NCBI GenBank assembly: GCA_027625915.1
Contig: JANTQA010000057.1
Coordinates: 9,424,001-9,488,000 of the forward strand
Direction: 5' to 3'
Source of the DNA: Anaeramoeba flamelloides
Lineage: Eukaryota; Metamonada; Anaeramoebidae
DNA length: 64,000 nt
Shown here piece after piece: positions 27,044 through 40,040 of this stretch; the stretch's first letter is position 1, and every line of letters begins with the position of its first letter. A program made the translations under genes and the position numbers. The notes below the pieces were generated by a model, which searched no databases, was not told where the DNA came from, and saw only the letters and a program-made list of their open reading frames with translations.

Positions 27044-28816
27044 TTGGCAAAATGTAAAAATGAAAAAAAATTCTTTTTTTCTCAATCTAGAATATTGATA
27101 TATATATTTTTATATTATTCTAAAATCATTATTATATTTTATGTATTTATTTAATAAATAATGAACGAAATATTTAAATTTGATTAAATATAACCAATGT
27201 TAATCCCATTTAAAAAATTAACACATTGATTTGTAATAGCTTTATTTGAAATAGCAATTTTTTCTCAAAAACTATTTTTTGTTAAGGGACTAGTCTATAT
27301 TAAATTTTTTTAGGTAAATTTAATAGAGATTTAGAATTTTTTTTGCCAATTACTTAGATTTCAAATCAAAGTGAAAAACTTCTTAGTATATTAATGAAAT
27401 CTTGCTAAATGACATTCATTAAATTTAGTTATTGTTTTTATAGAAATAAAAAATTTTTGCATTTTTTCACTTTTTTGAAAGTTGCTTTTTTTCAACTTTT
27501 CGCAAAAATACAAAAAATAAAAAAAAAATATGAGCAAGAAAGCAAAACCTTGTTAAGTTTGTGGAAGAAGTACAAAAAATAGTTTGGAAAATAAACCTGA
27601 AAAGGTTTTTTTGGATTTGCATGAAAACATAGTTTGATTCAAAAAAAATATACAATATATGCTTTACTCTTAATAAAAGATTTTCTTTTTTTATATTGTA
27701 CCATTCTTTTTTTTCATGAATCTACTTTTTGAGTTTACACTCTTTTGTTTTTGTTGAATTTGAATTTATTTTAAGTGTTCCCAAATTACCATCCCAAAAG
27801 TTTTTGTCAGAGTCAAAAAAAATCAAAGAAAAGAATAAGAACTATATGTTAAAAAAGTAATTATTGATAAAACAAATTGAGTTCTTTATAGAGTCAAGTT
27901 GGATGAACAGAAGTGAAGGAAAAAATGTTCACCAGTTTTAAATTATTTTTTCGTTTTTAAAAATGAGAACAAATATTATTTTTGAGAAAATAATTAAATC
28001 CAAAATTAATCAAAAAATTCTCATCAGTTTAAGATCTTTTTTCAAAAAAAAATTTTTAAAAGTCACTTTTTTTGGCCGAATTGTAAAATTTTAAAAAAAC
28101 AAGAACTAAAAGTTCTAACATTGAAAAAACCTGTCTATTTACAATTTTAAACACATTTCAAGATAAGGATTCCTTATTTATTTATTGGTCAAAAAAAAAA
28201 TTAATCGAGACTAGTCACTAAATAAATATTTTTTGATATTTATTTACCATTTTTGTTTTTTCAATTTGATAAATTAATAAAACGAAAAATCATCTTCTAC
28301 TTAGAAATGTTAAACAATTTATATCTATCCCCTTTTCACTTAAATGCTTCACATATTTCACTCTTTAATTTTTAAGTATTTCATTAACTATTATCTATTC
28401 GAATTAATAGATTCTCTTTAAAAAAATATTTTGAAAGTATTTAAACCCAATTTAAAATTTAAATCAAATTTCTTAAGAGATAAAGTTGTGTTAATAATTC
28501 ATTACAGTTTTCTCAGTTGGTTTTATTGTTGATTTGGTATTAAGTTTGCCTATTATTTTCAGAAAGAAAGGTAATCCTCTTTCATCCTCCAAAATAATTT
28601 AAGAAGTATTAAAAGTCAATAATTGTTTTTATTGTTAAAAATTAAACAAATCATTCTTTTGATTTTTTATTAGTCGGGCAGAATACTTTAAAATATTAAT
28701 TGTTTCATGAAAAAAAATCAAAGTCAAATGCTTTAAAAAATATTATTATTGCAAAAAAAGATATATATTTTTATATCATTAGACTCCTTAAAGACTTTAT
28801 ATATATATATATATAA
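27044..28816. other. AT-rich intergenic stretch
   Basis: A/T-rich sequence after DDX41 with AATAAA-like motifs close behind the stop. I found no exon, RNA or element. A TA run (28798-28815) directly precedes the next transposon. Confidence 0.5.
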
Positions 28817-29335
28817 CTAAATTCCAAAAATTGGTGTACAGTTTAAACACATGAAAGAATAAAAATATTGCACTTTATATTCAATTTGTTAATATTTTGA
28901 TTTTTTGTTTTTTTTGTTTTTTTTTTTCATTTCCTTTTTTCGATTTAGGTAATCTATTTTGTTAGATCTGGAAAAATATTTTTCGATGATTGATAGAATG
29001 TTGGTGTTGAGTTTGTTTAAATAAAAAAAATTACATTCAAATAGTTGATGGTTTCTTATTATTTGATCGATCAACAATTGTTTGTGAAAGTTTAACCAAT
29101 TTACCAATACATTTTTTGTTCAGCTTGTTTCATCATTTTGGACACACTAATTTTCATTTTTTCATTCTATATTTTAATTTTCTATTTAAAAAAAAAAGAT
29201 TACTTATAAAAACATTAATACTAGGTAGCTTAAATGTGGTTTTATTATCAGGTTTGGAAAAAAACCATAAATTTGGGGTTTTTTTTTGTATATTTTTGAT
29301 TTAGGTTTGTGTACAAATTTTTGGAATGGGGTTTA
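28817..29335. mobile_element. Decayed Tc1/mariner-superfamily element with a DDE_3 transposase remnant
   Basis: The ends CTAAATTCCAAAAATTGGTG and, inverted, CTAAACCCCATTCCAAAAATTTGTACA form imperfect terminal repeats about 520 bp apart, beside a TA run. On the minus strand (28889-29107) the frame reads VNWLNFHKQLLIDQIIRNHQ, then FFYLNKLNTNILSIIEKYFS. This follows the pattern of the C-terminal catalytic part of IS630/Tc1/mariner transposases: 'DN-x-x-FHK' around the second aspartate, then 'F-L-P-P-Y-S-P-x-L-N-P-I-E-x-x-F-S' around the third acidic residue. The expected Asp of the first motif is replaced here (VNW) and the proline-rich turn is degenerate, and the N-terminal half is absent. The copy is dead. 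Confidence 0.55.
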
Positions 29336-30000
29336 GTATTATAATACCTAAATAGATCTAAAGTCCTATTTTTTTTTTTTTACCAATCAAACGTAAAGTT
29401 TGTTGGAATTTCTTACCCTTTTATAAGGAAATTTTTTAGATCAACAACAATAATTTGTTTTCATAAAGAGATCTAAAGAATTGACCAACTATAGATTATA
29501 GGTAATAGATTGATTTATCAAATTTCAAATTAAAACTTGATCGATAATCTAAAGAGTTAATGTACTGAGTTTTGAAAAAGAAGAATTTATTTTCAGACTC
29601 TTCATTTTTGTTAATATACTTTTTTGTTTGTCATTTATTTATTTTTTATTTTATTTTTATTTTTGCAAGTTTACCTTACAGAATACCGGTACGACAGTTT
29701 TAATACAATACAAGTAACAAATCAATCTATTGTAAGAAAGGTTCGATTTGGTTCACTTTGATTTGGTTTCAAATTACATCAGTTGGATTCAGTTCAGTTG
29801 CATAAGTCCTCGTCGAAGATCTGATCATGAACAAGTTTGGTTAGGTTAGTCAGGACCAAGTCCACCAATTCTTATATTGATTTTTTATTCCTATTACCCC
29901 CCACCATAAACACTTCAAGAAAAAAAAAAAAAAAAGAGGAAAGAACGAAGGAACCTAAGGAACCCAAAAAAATTTTTTTAAAAAAAATTTGGAAATTTGG
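29336..30000. repeat. Intergenic stretch holding dispersed repeat X, copy 2 (29690-30000)
   Basis: The part 29690-30000 aligns in inverted orientation with 17146-17520 in the VPS13 intron. Outside it (29336-29690) I see only AT-rich sequence. The repeat ends shortly downstream of the minus-strand gene that stops at 30134. Confidence 0.55.
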
Positions 30001-30133
30001 AAAAGTAAAAAGTATATAAAATAAAAAAAAAATAATGTATTTATTTGAAATGAGAAAAAAAGTTCAAAATTTAAAGGCTTCACAAAGTATTATTGGAATT
30101 CAATGAATATAAATAATAATTGAAGATGTGAAA

Positions 30134-30682
30134 TTAATTTTCTAAAGATTTTTTTGTTAATTCAGATATTTTTAATTTTTGTTCGTGTGCAATTTTCATC
30201 AATTTTTGAATATTTGATTTTTTCTTTTCAACCTCCATTTGTAATTGCATGTTTTCCTGTTTTATTTTCTCGATAAGATCACTAGAATTTAAACCAATTG
30301 TATTTTGCTCTTCTTGTTGTTGTTGCTCTCCTATTTTCATTTGATTCCTCAAAAATAGTGGTATTTTTTCCTTTTCCTTTTCTTTTTCCTTTTCCATTTC
30401 TTTTTGTAATTTCTGTTGTTGGGTTTCAATGTGTTTCATTATTTGTTCCTGATTTAAGTTTTTGTTTTTAGGAAAATGTACAGATACAAAGGGTGACAGT
30501 TGTGCTTGGTCAAGGGTTTCTCTATTATTTATCATTTCATACATTCCCGATTCAAGACCAATATTTTTTTTAGAATTGTTGTAATTTTTGGAGGATTGAT
30601 TCAACATATTAATAAAGGATTTTGCTTCTTCACCATGTTTTTTCTGTTCTTTATTATTATTTTCTTTAAAAAGAATGAGCAT
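30134..30682 (-). CDS. Unrecognised 182-residue coiled-coil protein
   Basis: The frame starts at an ATG (30682) and stops at 30134. The N-terminal third is asparagine- and lysine-rich (SFINMLNQSSKNYN). The middle holds a conserved-looking block, SPFVSVHFPKNKNLNQEQI. A charged run KEKEKEKEKIPLFLRNQ follows, then a heptad-like C-terminal helix (about 140-178: IEKIKQENMQLQMEVEKKK, then LMKIAHEQKLKISEL) that should form a coiled coil. There is no signal peptide or membrane segment. I do not recognise the family. Codon use resembles that of the other genes and the block in the middle is not low-complexity, so it is probably real. Earlier exons cannot be excluded. Confidence 0.55.
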   Translation of the reverse strand: MLILFKENNNKEQKKHGEEAKSFINMLNQSSKNYNNSKKNIGLESGMYEMINNRETLDQAQLSPFVSVHFPKNKNLNQEQIMKHIETQQQKLQKEMEKEKEKEKEKIPLFLRNQMKIGEQQQQEEQNTIGLNSSDLIEKIKQENMQLQMEVEKKKSNIQKLMKIAHEQKLKISELTKKSLEN

Positions 30683-30719
30683 TTTTTTTTTATTATAGTT
30701 TTTGTATTTAGTTGAATTA

Positions 30720-31359
30720 AAAGAATAATTGATTTTAAATGAAATATTGGGAAAAATTAAAGTAGATGAAATATAAATTTAATTATAGAAATAAAGTTAG
30801 ATCTTAGATTTTAATGAAACATTATTTATATTACCCAATTACTAATTTCCAAATGATAAATGAGATTTTTCTCATTTAGTTTTTTTTTTAAAAAAAAGCA
30901 GAATTATCGACAAATAACTCTTCACTCAAAAATTTTATCAATTATTTTAAATTATCTTTTAAAAAAATTATTTCTTATTCTTTAAATGTTTTTCACTTTA
31001 ATAAAGGATTAATGAATAAATCTAAAATATTTTATATTTTTAAATAATATTCAATAAATTTTTTTGGAAAAACAAAGTATTCAGAAACTAATTTTTTTTA
31101 AAATAATGATAATAATGTTAAAAAATTGATAATTTTGAAGAAAAAATTTTTTTTGCCTGAAATCTCCTAATGTAGATTATTATGAGTTCAAAAATAAAAT
31201 TTAACAAAATTTAAATTTATTTTGCAAAAAAAAAAAAATTATAAAAATTGAAGAATTGAATAAATTAATCAAAGTCCTGATTTGTAAAGGGATAATTATA
31301 ATAAAACTCATTGACATCATTTTAAAAAGTTTAACTTGACAAGGCAAAATTTATATATT
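30720..31359. other. AT-rich intergenic stretch
   Basis: Nothing recognisable between the coiled-coil gene and the second ATCGCGAT element. Confidence 0.5.
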
Positions 31360-32650
31360 AGAGGTTTTGATGATAACATATATTATCATGATATTCACAA
31401 TAAAATTGCGATATTATTAAAAATCGCGATTAGTCCTACTTTATCGCGAAATTTCATAAAATAGCGATATTTGAAAAAAAAACGCGAAATTCGCATTATC
31501 GTGAAAAAATGAAAAATTATTTTTTTGAAATCACCTTTGTAAAAATCTCTTGACTTTTACAACACTTTCCCCTCTTAAAAATGTTTGAAAGTGTTTACAA
31601 GGATTGTGAATTGTCGTCAAGTGTTTGGAAGTTTTGAAAGACAGAAAAATTTTATAACCCGAATGAGGTATGTTTGTAGTGAAAAAAAATTGTTTCTTTT
31701 CATTTTTTTTTTTAAAATAAAATCTCAAACAAATTTTATGATCATACTAATAATAATCCATTTCAATAATATACTTGAATATAAATAGATGTGTTTTTTT
31801 AAAATGGAGTTCTTATCTTCACAAATTAAATAACCAAAAAGAATAAAGAGTAATTTGACTTCTTATTGAAGATCGATCAAACAAAAACATTAAGCTCTAG
31901 TTGTGGTTTCTGTCAAAAACAAAGATAAGGAGAAGAATAAGAATACTAAGAAGACAACAATTGTACAAACAATCTCAATAATTGGTTATCATCTGGCTAG
32001 GTAGTTGTGAAAGCTTTTGAAAGGTTATCCAACCTCTTTCAGCTTACCTAGAATATTGAAAATGTTTTCACCCAAAGAACACACTCTTTAAAGAACCAGT
32101 GAAAGGGTTGGTTTCTTTATAAGTTCTTTTATTCAACACAATTTACAACATCATGATTAAATGGGGAAATATTTATTGAAATTGAGTTCTTACGTTTGTT
32201 GATCTAAAAGGATGGATAGGTTTGTCAACCAAATCAAATGAAAGCACAATAAAACTCTTGGATCTGATCCTTGATTGAACCAAGTATCTTTTTTGTTGTT
32301 TTTTCAAAAGAATGAATTTTTTTCAAGATACTCTATTTTTTGATCAAATTAAAAAAATTTCATTGTAAAAATATTGCTGAATTAATTATAAAATCTACAA
32401 AGATATTATATCGTGATTACTTTTTAATCGCGATATTTTGATGTTTATCACGATTTTATAATAATTATTGCGATTTTATGGAATATCGCGATTTTATAAT
32501 AATTATTGCGATTTTATAGAATATCGCGATTTGTCATATTATCGAGATAATATTGAATATTGCGATTTGATAAAATATCGTGATTTGGTAGAAATTATCG
32601 CGATTTTTGTAACTTTATTGTGAATTAGGCATGATATCATCAAAACCTCT
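31360..32650. mobile_element. ATCGCGAT-ended transposon, copy 2 (inverted relative to copy 1)
   Basis: The ends AGAGGTTTTGATGATAACAT and ATGATATCATCAAAACCTCT are flanked by ATT on both sides (31357-31359, 32651-32653), a 3-bp target duplication. ATCGCGAT units cluster at about 31405-31500 and 32405-32605. The non-coding core aligns with copy 1 in the opposite orientation, for example around the segment CTCTTGACTTTTA and the core TTGATCTAAAAGGAT. At 1,291 bp it is close to copy 1 without its nested insertion. Confidence 0.8.
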
Positions 32651-32653
32651 ATT

Positions 32654-34322
32654 TTTTGGGAAAGAAAATTGGAAATATTCCCAAATTTATTTTTCAATAA
32701 ATGATATCAAATAATAGTGTGGCTTCAACCACACCTTGGAATTTGAGAATGCATAAAAATCGTTTTTTTTATTATAAAATTTTATTTTAAGAAATAGAAA
32801 TTTCAAGTTTTTATGATAATATAATCGGGAAATTAGATTTTCCATTTCTGTTACACCATAAGAGATATTTTTTTCAAAATACAAGAAATTAGAAATTGAT
32901 CAAATTAAAGTATCGTAGGTGTGATTTTTATATGTTCTTAATTAAAGATAAAATTGGTTTTTTTTTGACTTTTTACCAATATTTCCAATTCATCAGAAAA
33001 ATGGAATTTTGGAGTTTTTGAAAATTTCATGTTGTTTTATATTTGAAAGTTTCAATCCCTTTTTATTTTTATTTTTATTTTTATTATTTTTTTTTTCTTG
33101 TCAATTTTTTGTTTTTGCTTTAAAAACCATAATAAAGATAATTTGAATCTAAACTTTTCATGAATAACAGTGAAATCTATGATTTTGTTAACTTAATTTT
33201 TTGAAGGGGAATTCAAGTAAAGGGGTATTTGGGGTGTAATCTACACTCCTTCAATAATAATAACTAAATTAGTTTTTTATTTACTTCAGCAATAATTACA
33301 AAATTGCGAATAACTCAACAAATTTTAATACTGCCATCCCCAATCAATACTACTCTTCATTACTACTTTGTTATCATTGACATTTACAATAAAACGAAAA
33401 AAAAATTTATTTTGATCTTTGGATAAAAGGATGTAAAAGACCTAACCAGAGCCAAAGTGAAAGGACGAAATTTGTAATGTATCTGGGGGATTCATTTTGA
33501 ACATACATCCTTTTAGGTTCTTTTTTTAAAAAGATTTGTTCAAGTTTGTGCAGAAAGAGTTAACTTTCGAAAGAGTATTCCGTAAAAACAAAAGGTAACC
33601 ATTCTGGGAAAAAAAGTTCAACACTGTTTTTAATTAGAAACCTAACTTAAGGAAAACGAAAAGCCAAATCAATTAATAGAAGAAATAAATTAACTTTTAA
33701 GAATAATTCATTATTATTATTTTCAATCAAACCAACAAATACAATTTAAATCTTCGTGATTATCGAAATTGTTCATGTTTTTTTTGGAGATCTCAAAAAT
33801 AGTCAAATTTTTCCAACAAATTTTTGAAGATTGATCAATCAAAGAAAAACCCATCATATCTAAAAGATAGTATTAAAAAACTTTCATTGTGTTGAGTCCT
33901 ACATTTTGTCTTTAATCATTTATTTTTTCTTTTATTAATTGATCTTATTTTGAATTTTCAGGTTTCTGTGATTTCTGTGATTTCTGTGGTTCTATTAGAG
34001 TTTCCCAATTAAAAATCGTGTTGAGCTTTTTCCCTGTTTCGCTTTTTTTCCGAATGGTCATTTTTTCCCAAATAGCAAATATGGAATTTCTGTGATTTTG
34101 CAATTCATAAATGAAAATTGTTATTAAAAGTTTCTATATATTTTTCTGGAACAATAGTTGAAAAAAGCCCCAAGATCTTCCTCTACATAATCAATTAGAA
34201 ACGGTATTTCTAGAAATTTAATTTGGCTTCCTTATGAAGCTGTGAGATAAATTTTTAAAAAGGACAATTTGATTTTAACAGCAATGAAAATCCTGGATTT
34301 GTTGATTACAAGTTCCAAGAAA
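32654..34322. other. AT-rich intergenic stretch with short repeats
   Basis: It contains a small perfect stem, GTGTGG-CTTCAA-CCACAC (32717-32734), a segment at 32950-33060 that resembles 51900-52000 in the same orientation, an inverted pair AAAAGGATGTA/TACATCCTTTT (about 33426 and 33515), and three tandem TTTCTGTGA-like units (about 33963-33990). No coding sequence is convincing. Confidence 0.45.
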
Positions 34323-34971
34323 TTACAGGAGCTGAATCCTCTTCAACAGAATTGTGAATAAGGTGTGGTGTGGATCCAAGATCAAGAACCCATTTTTAAC
34401 AAAAAAAAACAAAAACAAAAATGACAAAGTTTTAAAAAACGTTTGTTTAAAGAACGGACGAGTATTTAGAACTTCTGTGAACGTTTTTGTGGGAGAACTT
34501 TTCTCTTGAAAAGTCAAACAGCAGCAAATAAAAAATATCTTGAAGGAAAAAGAGAAATAAAATTTTACTTGTTGTTGATCGCTTTCCATAAATGAGAGTT
34601 GTCCCAATCCCGGCTTCGATTGTGTCGGCAAAACTAGGAATCGGTTGCGGTAAATAAACTCCAGAAACCCCAGAAATGTCAAGGGAATCTGGACACATAG
34701 AAGGTGTCCTTCGATTAGGGTTTAATGGATTTGTATTACCATGATTTGGCTTGTTTGTTCCCTTATTTAATAAGGTTCTTGGCGAGTAAGATTTTCTTTC
34801 GAGAGGCACATTTTTTTGGTTGGGATTATAGTTTTTGGAAAACAAAGAAATCAGACTTTCTTCTTTTTTTTGTTTAAATGAACGTGTATCCATATTATTG
34901 CCTCCAAAGTCACCAAAAATCGTCTCGTCACTACTAGTATCACTACCACTACCACTTCCACTACTTGTCAT
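34323..34971 (-). CDS. Unrecognised protein, two exons
   Basis: From ATG 34971 exon 1 encodes MTSSGSGSGSDTSSDETIFG and continues DFGGNNMDTRSFKQKK, a basic proline/asparagine-rich middle with RRTPSMCPDSLDISG, then PIPSFADTIEAGIGTTLIYG. An ATG nine codons earlier (34998) is also possible. I infer a 64-nt intron (34568-34505; donor GTAAAA, acceptor TTTTCAAG). It joins in phase to KSSPTKTFTEVLNTRPFFKQ, which has a less random composition than the sequence reading through the intron; the frame ends at 34323. The product would be about 190 residues, serine-rich and acidic at the start, basic afterwards, probably disordered. The last 35 or so residues are hydrophobic and could be wrong. I do not recognise it. 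Confidence 0.5.
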
Positions 34972-34998
34972 TTCTAAAAGTTGAAATTGGCTGTTCAA

Positions 34999-37879
34999 AA
35001 AAGGTAAAAAAGAAAAAAATAACTTTTAGTTTGGAATAAATTGCCTTTATTATCCTGATTTTTTAAACTTACAATTACAAACCCATTTAAATTAATGGCC
35101 TAATTCCTTGTCTTTTTTTCTTCAATTATTTGATTATTTTTCAAATTTAAGGGTCAAGTGTATAGTGTTGTCTAAATAACTATCAGGATTTGGGAAAACT
35201 GTGTTTCAAAATAATCAGAATGATCTTTAGAACAAGAAAACCTATAACATAAACAATTAAAGAAACCAATAATAAACCATAAAAAAACATTTATATGATA
35301 TAGGTTTATTCATGTTCTATTCTTAAAAATAAAAGAATTTCGAAATATGAGAGATCAAAGGTAAAATTTTTTCCCCCAAAATCGAGTAAATTTTTTATAA
35401 AAATTCAGACATCAAAAAAAAAACAAAAAAATTTAGAAAAATCGATAATTATTATGAAAATTTTCAACAAATTCAATTCAGATTTTAATGTTAACTCAAA
35501 ATGTTCAGGAGTGAATCTTCAAAATTGGATTATCCTTAGGAATACTATTTGGTACCCAATTAAATATTGTGGTAAACAAGTAGGAAAAATCAATCATAAA
35601 CATTAGTAGAAATATGGATTTCCTATTCTGTGCAAGGGTATTTTTGATTCTTTTAATATAACTTTGCTGTGTACTAGGAGCAACTTACTTTCTCCAAAAT
35701 AGTGTTATCAAATCGGAATTATTTTTCTTGAAAAATGGAAAGAGAAAATAAATCACAAAAAGAACACACTTTTGATAAGGGGAAAAAATTCTTTTCTGTT
35801 GTTGGTTGAAAAATAACAAGATCCATAATTTAGATTTTCCTTTAAAAAAAAAACATCCTATAATATTTAATATTCACATCAAAGTTTGCAATTCTAAAAA
35901 TCCTATTAATAATTTAAGTACTTTTAAGAATGAATAAAAAATTTGAAATTTTACTCAATTTTCAAAATCTTTTTTTTTGAATGCGAAATTAAAATTTGGT
36001 TCCCTTTATTTTACAACCAATAGTAAGTAGAAGTGAAATTCAGAAATTAAAATGAAATATTTACAAGTATTTTCCCTCGTAAATCTCTAAAAAGTCAAAA
36101 ACTTAAATTAATAGAAAAAATTTATTGATATTTTAACTGGTAAATATCAAAGTGTAGCTCTTCTACTTAAGTTTTTTTAATCAATATATAATATATGGAT
36201 CGAATATGATTGGAATACTATTAGATAGAGATGATTTATCAAAATGTTAATAAAAAAATAATTATAAATAATAACAGATGGTCAATTCTAATATTAATAT
36301 TATCAAATAAAAAGAAATTGTTTTAAAAAAAAAACAAACTAAATAAAATGTTATTTTTTTGATTCTATTTTTTCTCAAATTTTTAAATAGGTATATTAAA
36401 AAATTAAAAAAGGTAAAAATTATTATTTCAAAATGGATTAAGGGGATATTATAAGAATAGCTAGAATCTTGTATTTACCAGAACCACGAAATTTTATTTC
36501 TGGATTTTAACGCAATTTTTACACAATGAAGTTATTAATAAAATAATTGGTTGCCTCTAAATGAATGAACAAAGAAAGGTGGAAAAGATTATAATAAAAG
36601 ATATAAATAATATTTATAATTATATTATGAACAGATTAAATAAAAAAAATTGGAAAAAAAAAATTATAAGTAGCAATTGGTCAAAAATAAAATTAAAAAA
36701 GAGCGATCCTATCTTTAATTCTATAAAAATATGAATACCAACCTTGTTATTGTTGATTACTTTGATTTAATTTGATAATTGATCATGAATGTTCAATAAT
36801 GGGTATATTTATTTAATTATTTTTATTTATTAATTTTTTTTTGATCTCGTTTTTTTAAATGCTGGTTATTTTTTTCCTTGTGGTCCTTCTTTTTTCTCTT
36901 AAAGTTACACACACTTCTCAAATTACATTATTCCAATATTAACAAGTAAATAACTGGTTATTCATCAAATAGAACCCCTAATTCAAATATTTATAAATTC
37001 ATATTAGTCAAAATTAGAAAAAAATGAAAATTTAGAATTTGGTCTTTTTGAATTTTTTTTAATTTATATGGGCATAATAACCTCAATAAAATTTTGAAAA
37101 TTGAATAATATACTTGAAAATTATGATAAATTTTCTATGTTAATTAAATTTTTAAAATCAAAAGATATATTAATTTAAATTCCCCCAAAACTTAAAAATT
37201 ACTATTCAGAACCAGTAAAATTTATATATATTTTTTCCGTTTTTTAATTACTTTTCCAAACCACAATTAAAAATACAAAATTAATCACAATGTAACCAAA
37301 ATTGACCAACCAAAAATGAAAAAATCGGTTTTATTAAAAATCAGCCAATATAAATTTAATTAAAAATAAGAGAAATAATAAAGTTTGGATTAAAGTTGAT
37401 TTTCATTAAAGAAATATTATACCAAATTCAAATTATATGAAACAAAATAAATCTAAAATACATTCTGAGACTATAACAACGTAACACCTTATATAAAATT
37501 GATAAATATCTTTGAAAAGTAAATTAATGACTTAAATATTTTTTTAATAGAAAAGATAATCATTAAAAAAAAATTACATATTATTAATTTCCGAAATATG
37601 TATTTTGGTTTGAATTTTCAACTTTTTTTTTTATTTTCAAATTAACTTTTTTAAAATAATTAAAAGAAAAAGAGAATTAAAATTAAAAAAAGAAAATTTA
37701 ATGTTTTTTTAATTTTAATTTTGATCAAAAATGCAAGTTATTTTTGTCTTGAGAAATATCACTGGTATATATTAGATTGAAAAAAAAAATTTCCAAAATT
37801 AATACAAAAAATTTTTTTGTGTAGTTTAGAAATAAATAGAACTAAAAAACAATAAGTCAACAATAATAATCATAATAAC
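34999..37879. other. AT-rich intergenic stretch with a decayed coding-like patch
   Basis: At about 35470-35730 the plus strand has coding-like composition with segments such as NLQNWIILRNTIWYPIKYCG, but it is interrupted. It may be an old transposon or pseudogene patch of unknown type. Elsewhere I see nothing I can name. Confidence 0.35.
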
Positions 37880-37881
37880 TA

Positions 37882-38078
37882 CAGTCAGTTTCACTTTTAA
37901 GGCACAAACTTTCAACGAAATTTAAGGCACAAAAAAATCTTAAATTAAGGCACAAAATTTGGAATTTTTTTTTTTACAATTTATTTTTACTAGAATTTGA
38001 ATTTTGTGTTTTAATTTGAGATTTTTTTTGTGCCTTAAATTTCGTTGAAAGTTTGTTCCTTAAAAGTGAAACTGACTG
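37882..38078. mobile_element. Palindromic CAGTC MITE, copy D
   Basis: A 197-bp near-palindrome between CAGTCAGTTTCACTTTTAAG and its complement, flanked by TA (37880-37881, 38079-38080). It sits at the edge of a dispersed repeat (38080-38430) whose relative at 63200-63540 lacks the MITE. Confidence 0.9.
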
Positions 38079-38079
38079 T

Positions 38080-38430
38080 AAAGGTTATGTACTCTACAGC
38101 AACAGAGAAAAAAAAAATAGATTTATTGGTGATATTCTTTTGGTAAAATATTATACATGATCCCAAGTGTAAAAAAAGTCGGATTGTTTTAGAAATCCAG
38201 AAAAGAAAAAATTTTACCTAAGAACATTTTTTTTAAATCATTTTTTACAAAAAAGAAAACAATTGAATACATTTAATTTCTTACATTATAAAAATTTTTA
38301 CCTTTTTTATTCCCATTTTCATCATTATTATACTAAAAACAAATCGTGGTTACCAGGAATATTAATCAAAGAATTTTATTTCTTTTTTGATATAATACGG
38401 TTGTTTAACCAAAAAAAAAAATAAAATTAA
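38080..38430. repeat. Dispersed repeat W1, copy 1
   Basis: It aligns in inverted orientation with 63200-63540. Shared parts include ATTAATATTCCTGGTAAC (as read at 63257-63274) and the TTCTTTTCTG, ACACTTGG and AGAGTAC/TGAGTAC blocks. Non-coding; origin unknown. Confidence 0.55.
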
Positions 38431-39439
38431 TATTCAACTGATTGAAAATATTAGTATTTTGTGAAGAAAAATAGTTATAAATGTTAAATTTTTAATTCAA
38501 TTTCCAAATTTTACAAAGAAAATGTATTTAAAGGAGAAGTTAAAATTCAATTTTTCAATATAATATTAACTTGTATATATTTTGGAAATTGACCTTTTAT
38601 CCAAACTATTCAAAATAATTTTTTTTTATATCAAAAGTGATTCAAATTGTTATAAAAATAGGTCTGAATAAGGCCAAAAAATTTGTTAAAAAGTTTTTTG
38701 CAATTTTTTTTCATTTTTTAATCAGAGAAATTACCTTTATCGTACTGTAAAAGAATAAAAATAATTTACTTTATAAATTCGAAAATTATAAATAAATTGT
38801 TGTTAAACTCCATATCAAATTTTCATCTCTTGAACGACCTGGACCTCAATTAGTTTTTTTTTTTGTTGAAATTTGGATTCGAATATTAATAATTAAAAAT
38901 AATAACCAAATAGAAAATTGTATTTTTCAAAAGCAAACTTTCTAACATAAATCGAAAAATAAAATAATCTACATTTTCAAGAATTTACTTAATTGCTAAT
39001 ATAAATAACCAGTTACTTCTTTTAGTATTATATGGGGAATATGGGTTTTTTGTATTTCAAAAAATAGACTCATAATTAATAAATTATCTTAAAATGGGTT
39101 AACTTATCCATTTCATAAGCTAAGACACAAATTGCTAAAAAAAATTTAAGATTTTAACACGATTTCTTTTTATCTATTAAAAAATACAACTCCCTGAAAC
39201 TTTTTTTTGATCAAAGGGAAGTTCTTTAATAGTTATATATGAAACTGATCCAATTTTAAAATATTAAATTTTAACAAACAATCCTTTACTTTATTCTCAG
39301 ATAATATGATCATTATTCGATTGTTAAAAATAAATTTTTATTTCAAATTTCCAATATATTTTGCAAAATAATTGTTGAAAATGGTTAAAAGTCTTCACAA
39401 AATAAACAACAAATGAAAAATTTTTCTAATAGGGTTGTT

Positions 39440-39701
39440 TCATTTTTGAACTTTGTAAAAAATTTAAACTTTTTTTATTGGAATTTATAAGTGAAACAAA
39501 AAAATGAGTAATTTTCCTTTTAACATGATTGAAGTAAACTCCATTTCAAAATCATTGGTACATTAAAAATCATTGGGACATTAAAAATCAAATTTTGAAA
39601 ATAAATATTTTTATAAATTGAAGTTATCTATGATAATAAAAAAAATTACTATTTTAATATTCAGTTCTATATACTAGGAAATATTTGTTTTTCTTCTAAA
39701 A

Positions 39702-39733
<32 letters not shown>

Positions 39734-39790
39734 AAATTTGGTCATTTATTATGAAATTTAGTTTATTTCCAAAATTAATCTAATATTTTT
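39440..39790. repeat. Dispersed repeat W2, copy 1
   Basis: It aligns in inverted orientation with 63620-63920. Shared segments are AAACTCCATTTCAAAATCAT, AAATCAAATTTTGAAAATAA and CATTTATTATGAAATTTAG. A short related piece (GGAATTTAGTTTAT) occurs near 578. Non-coding; origin unknown. Confidence 0.6.
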
Positions 39791-40040
39791 TTTATATAAA
39801 AAAAAAATTTATTTTTTTCAAATGATAAAATTTAAAAAAAATAAGAAAAAATTAAAAAAAAAAAAAAAAAAAAAAACATCAAAAAAAAGTACAATCAATA
39901 AATAATATAATTTCAATGAAAACGAATAAGGAAGGGTGGGATAGAATGGAACAAAATGGAACAAAATGGAACACAATCTAAAATCGTCGAGAAATATTCA
40001 ATCATTTAAGTGAATTCTGTCTAGATTAGGCATGATTATT

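Noticed and set aside
34323-34682. 119-codon frame starting inside the first exon of the minus-strand gene
   Set aside because: Its first half overlaps exon 1 in another frame; only its later part is kept, as the second exon after an inferred 64-nt intron.
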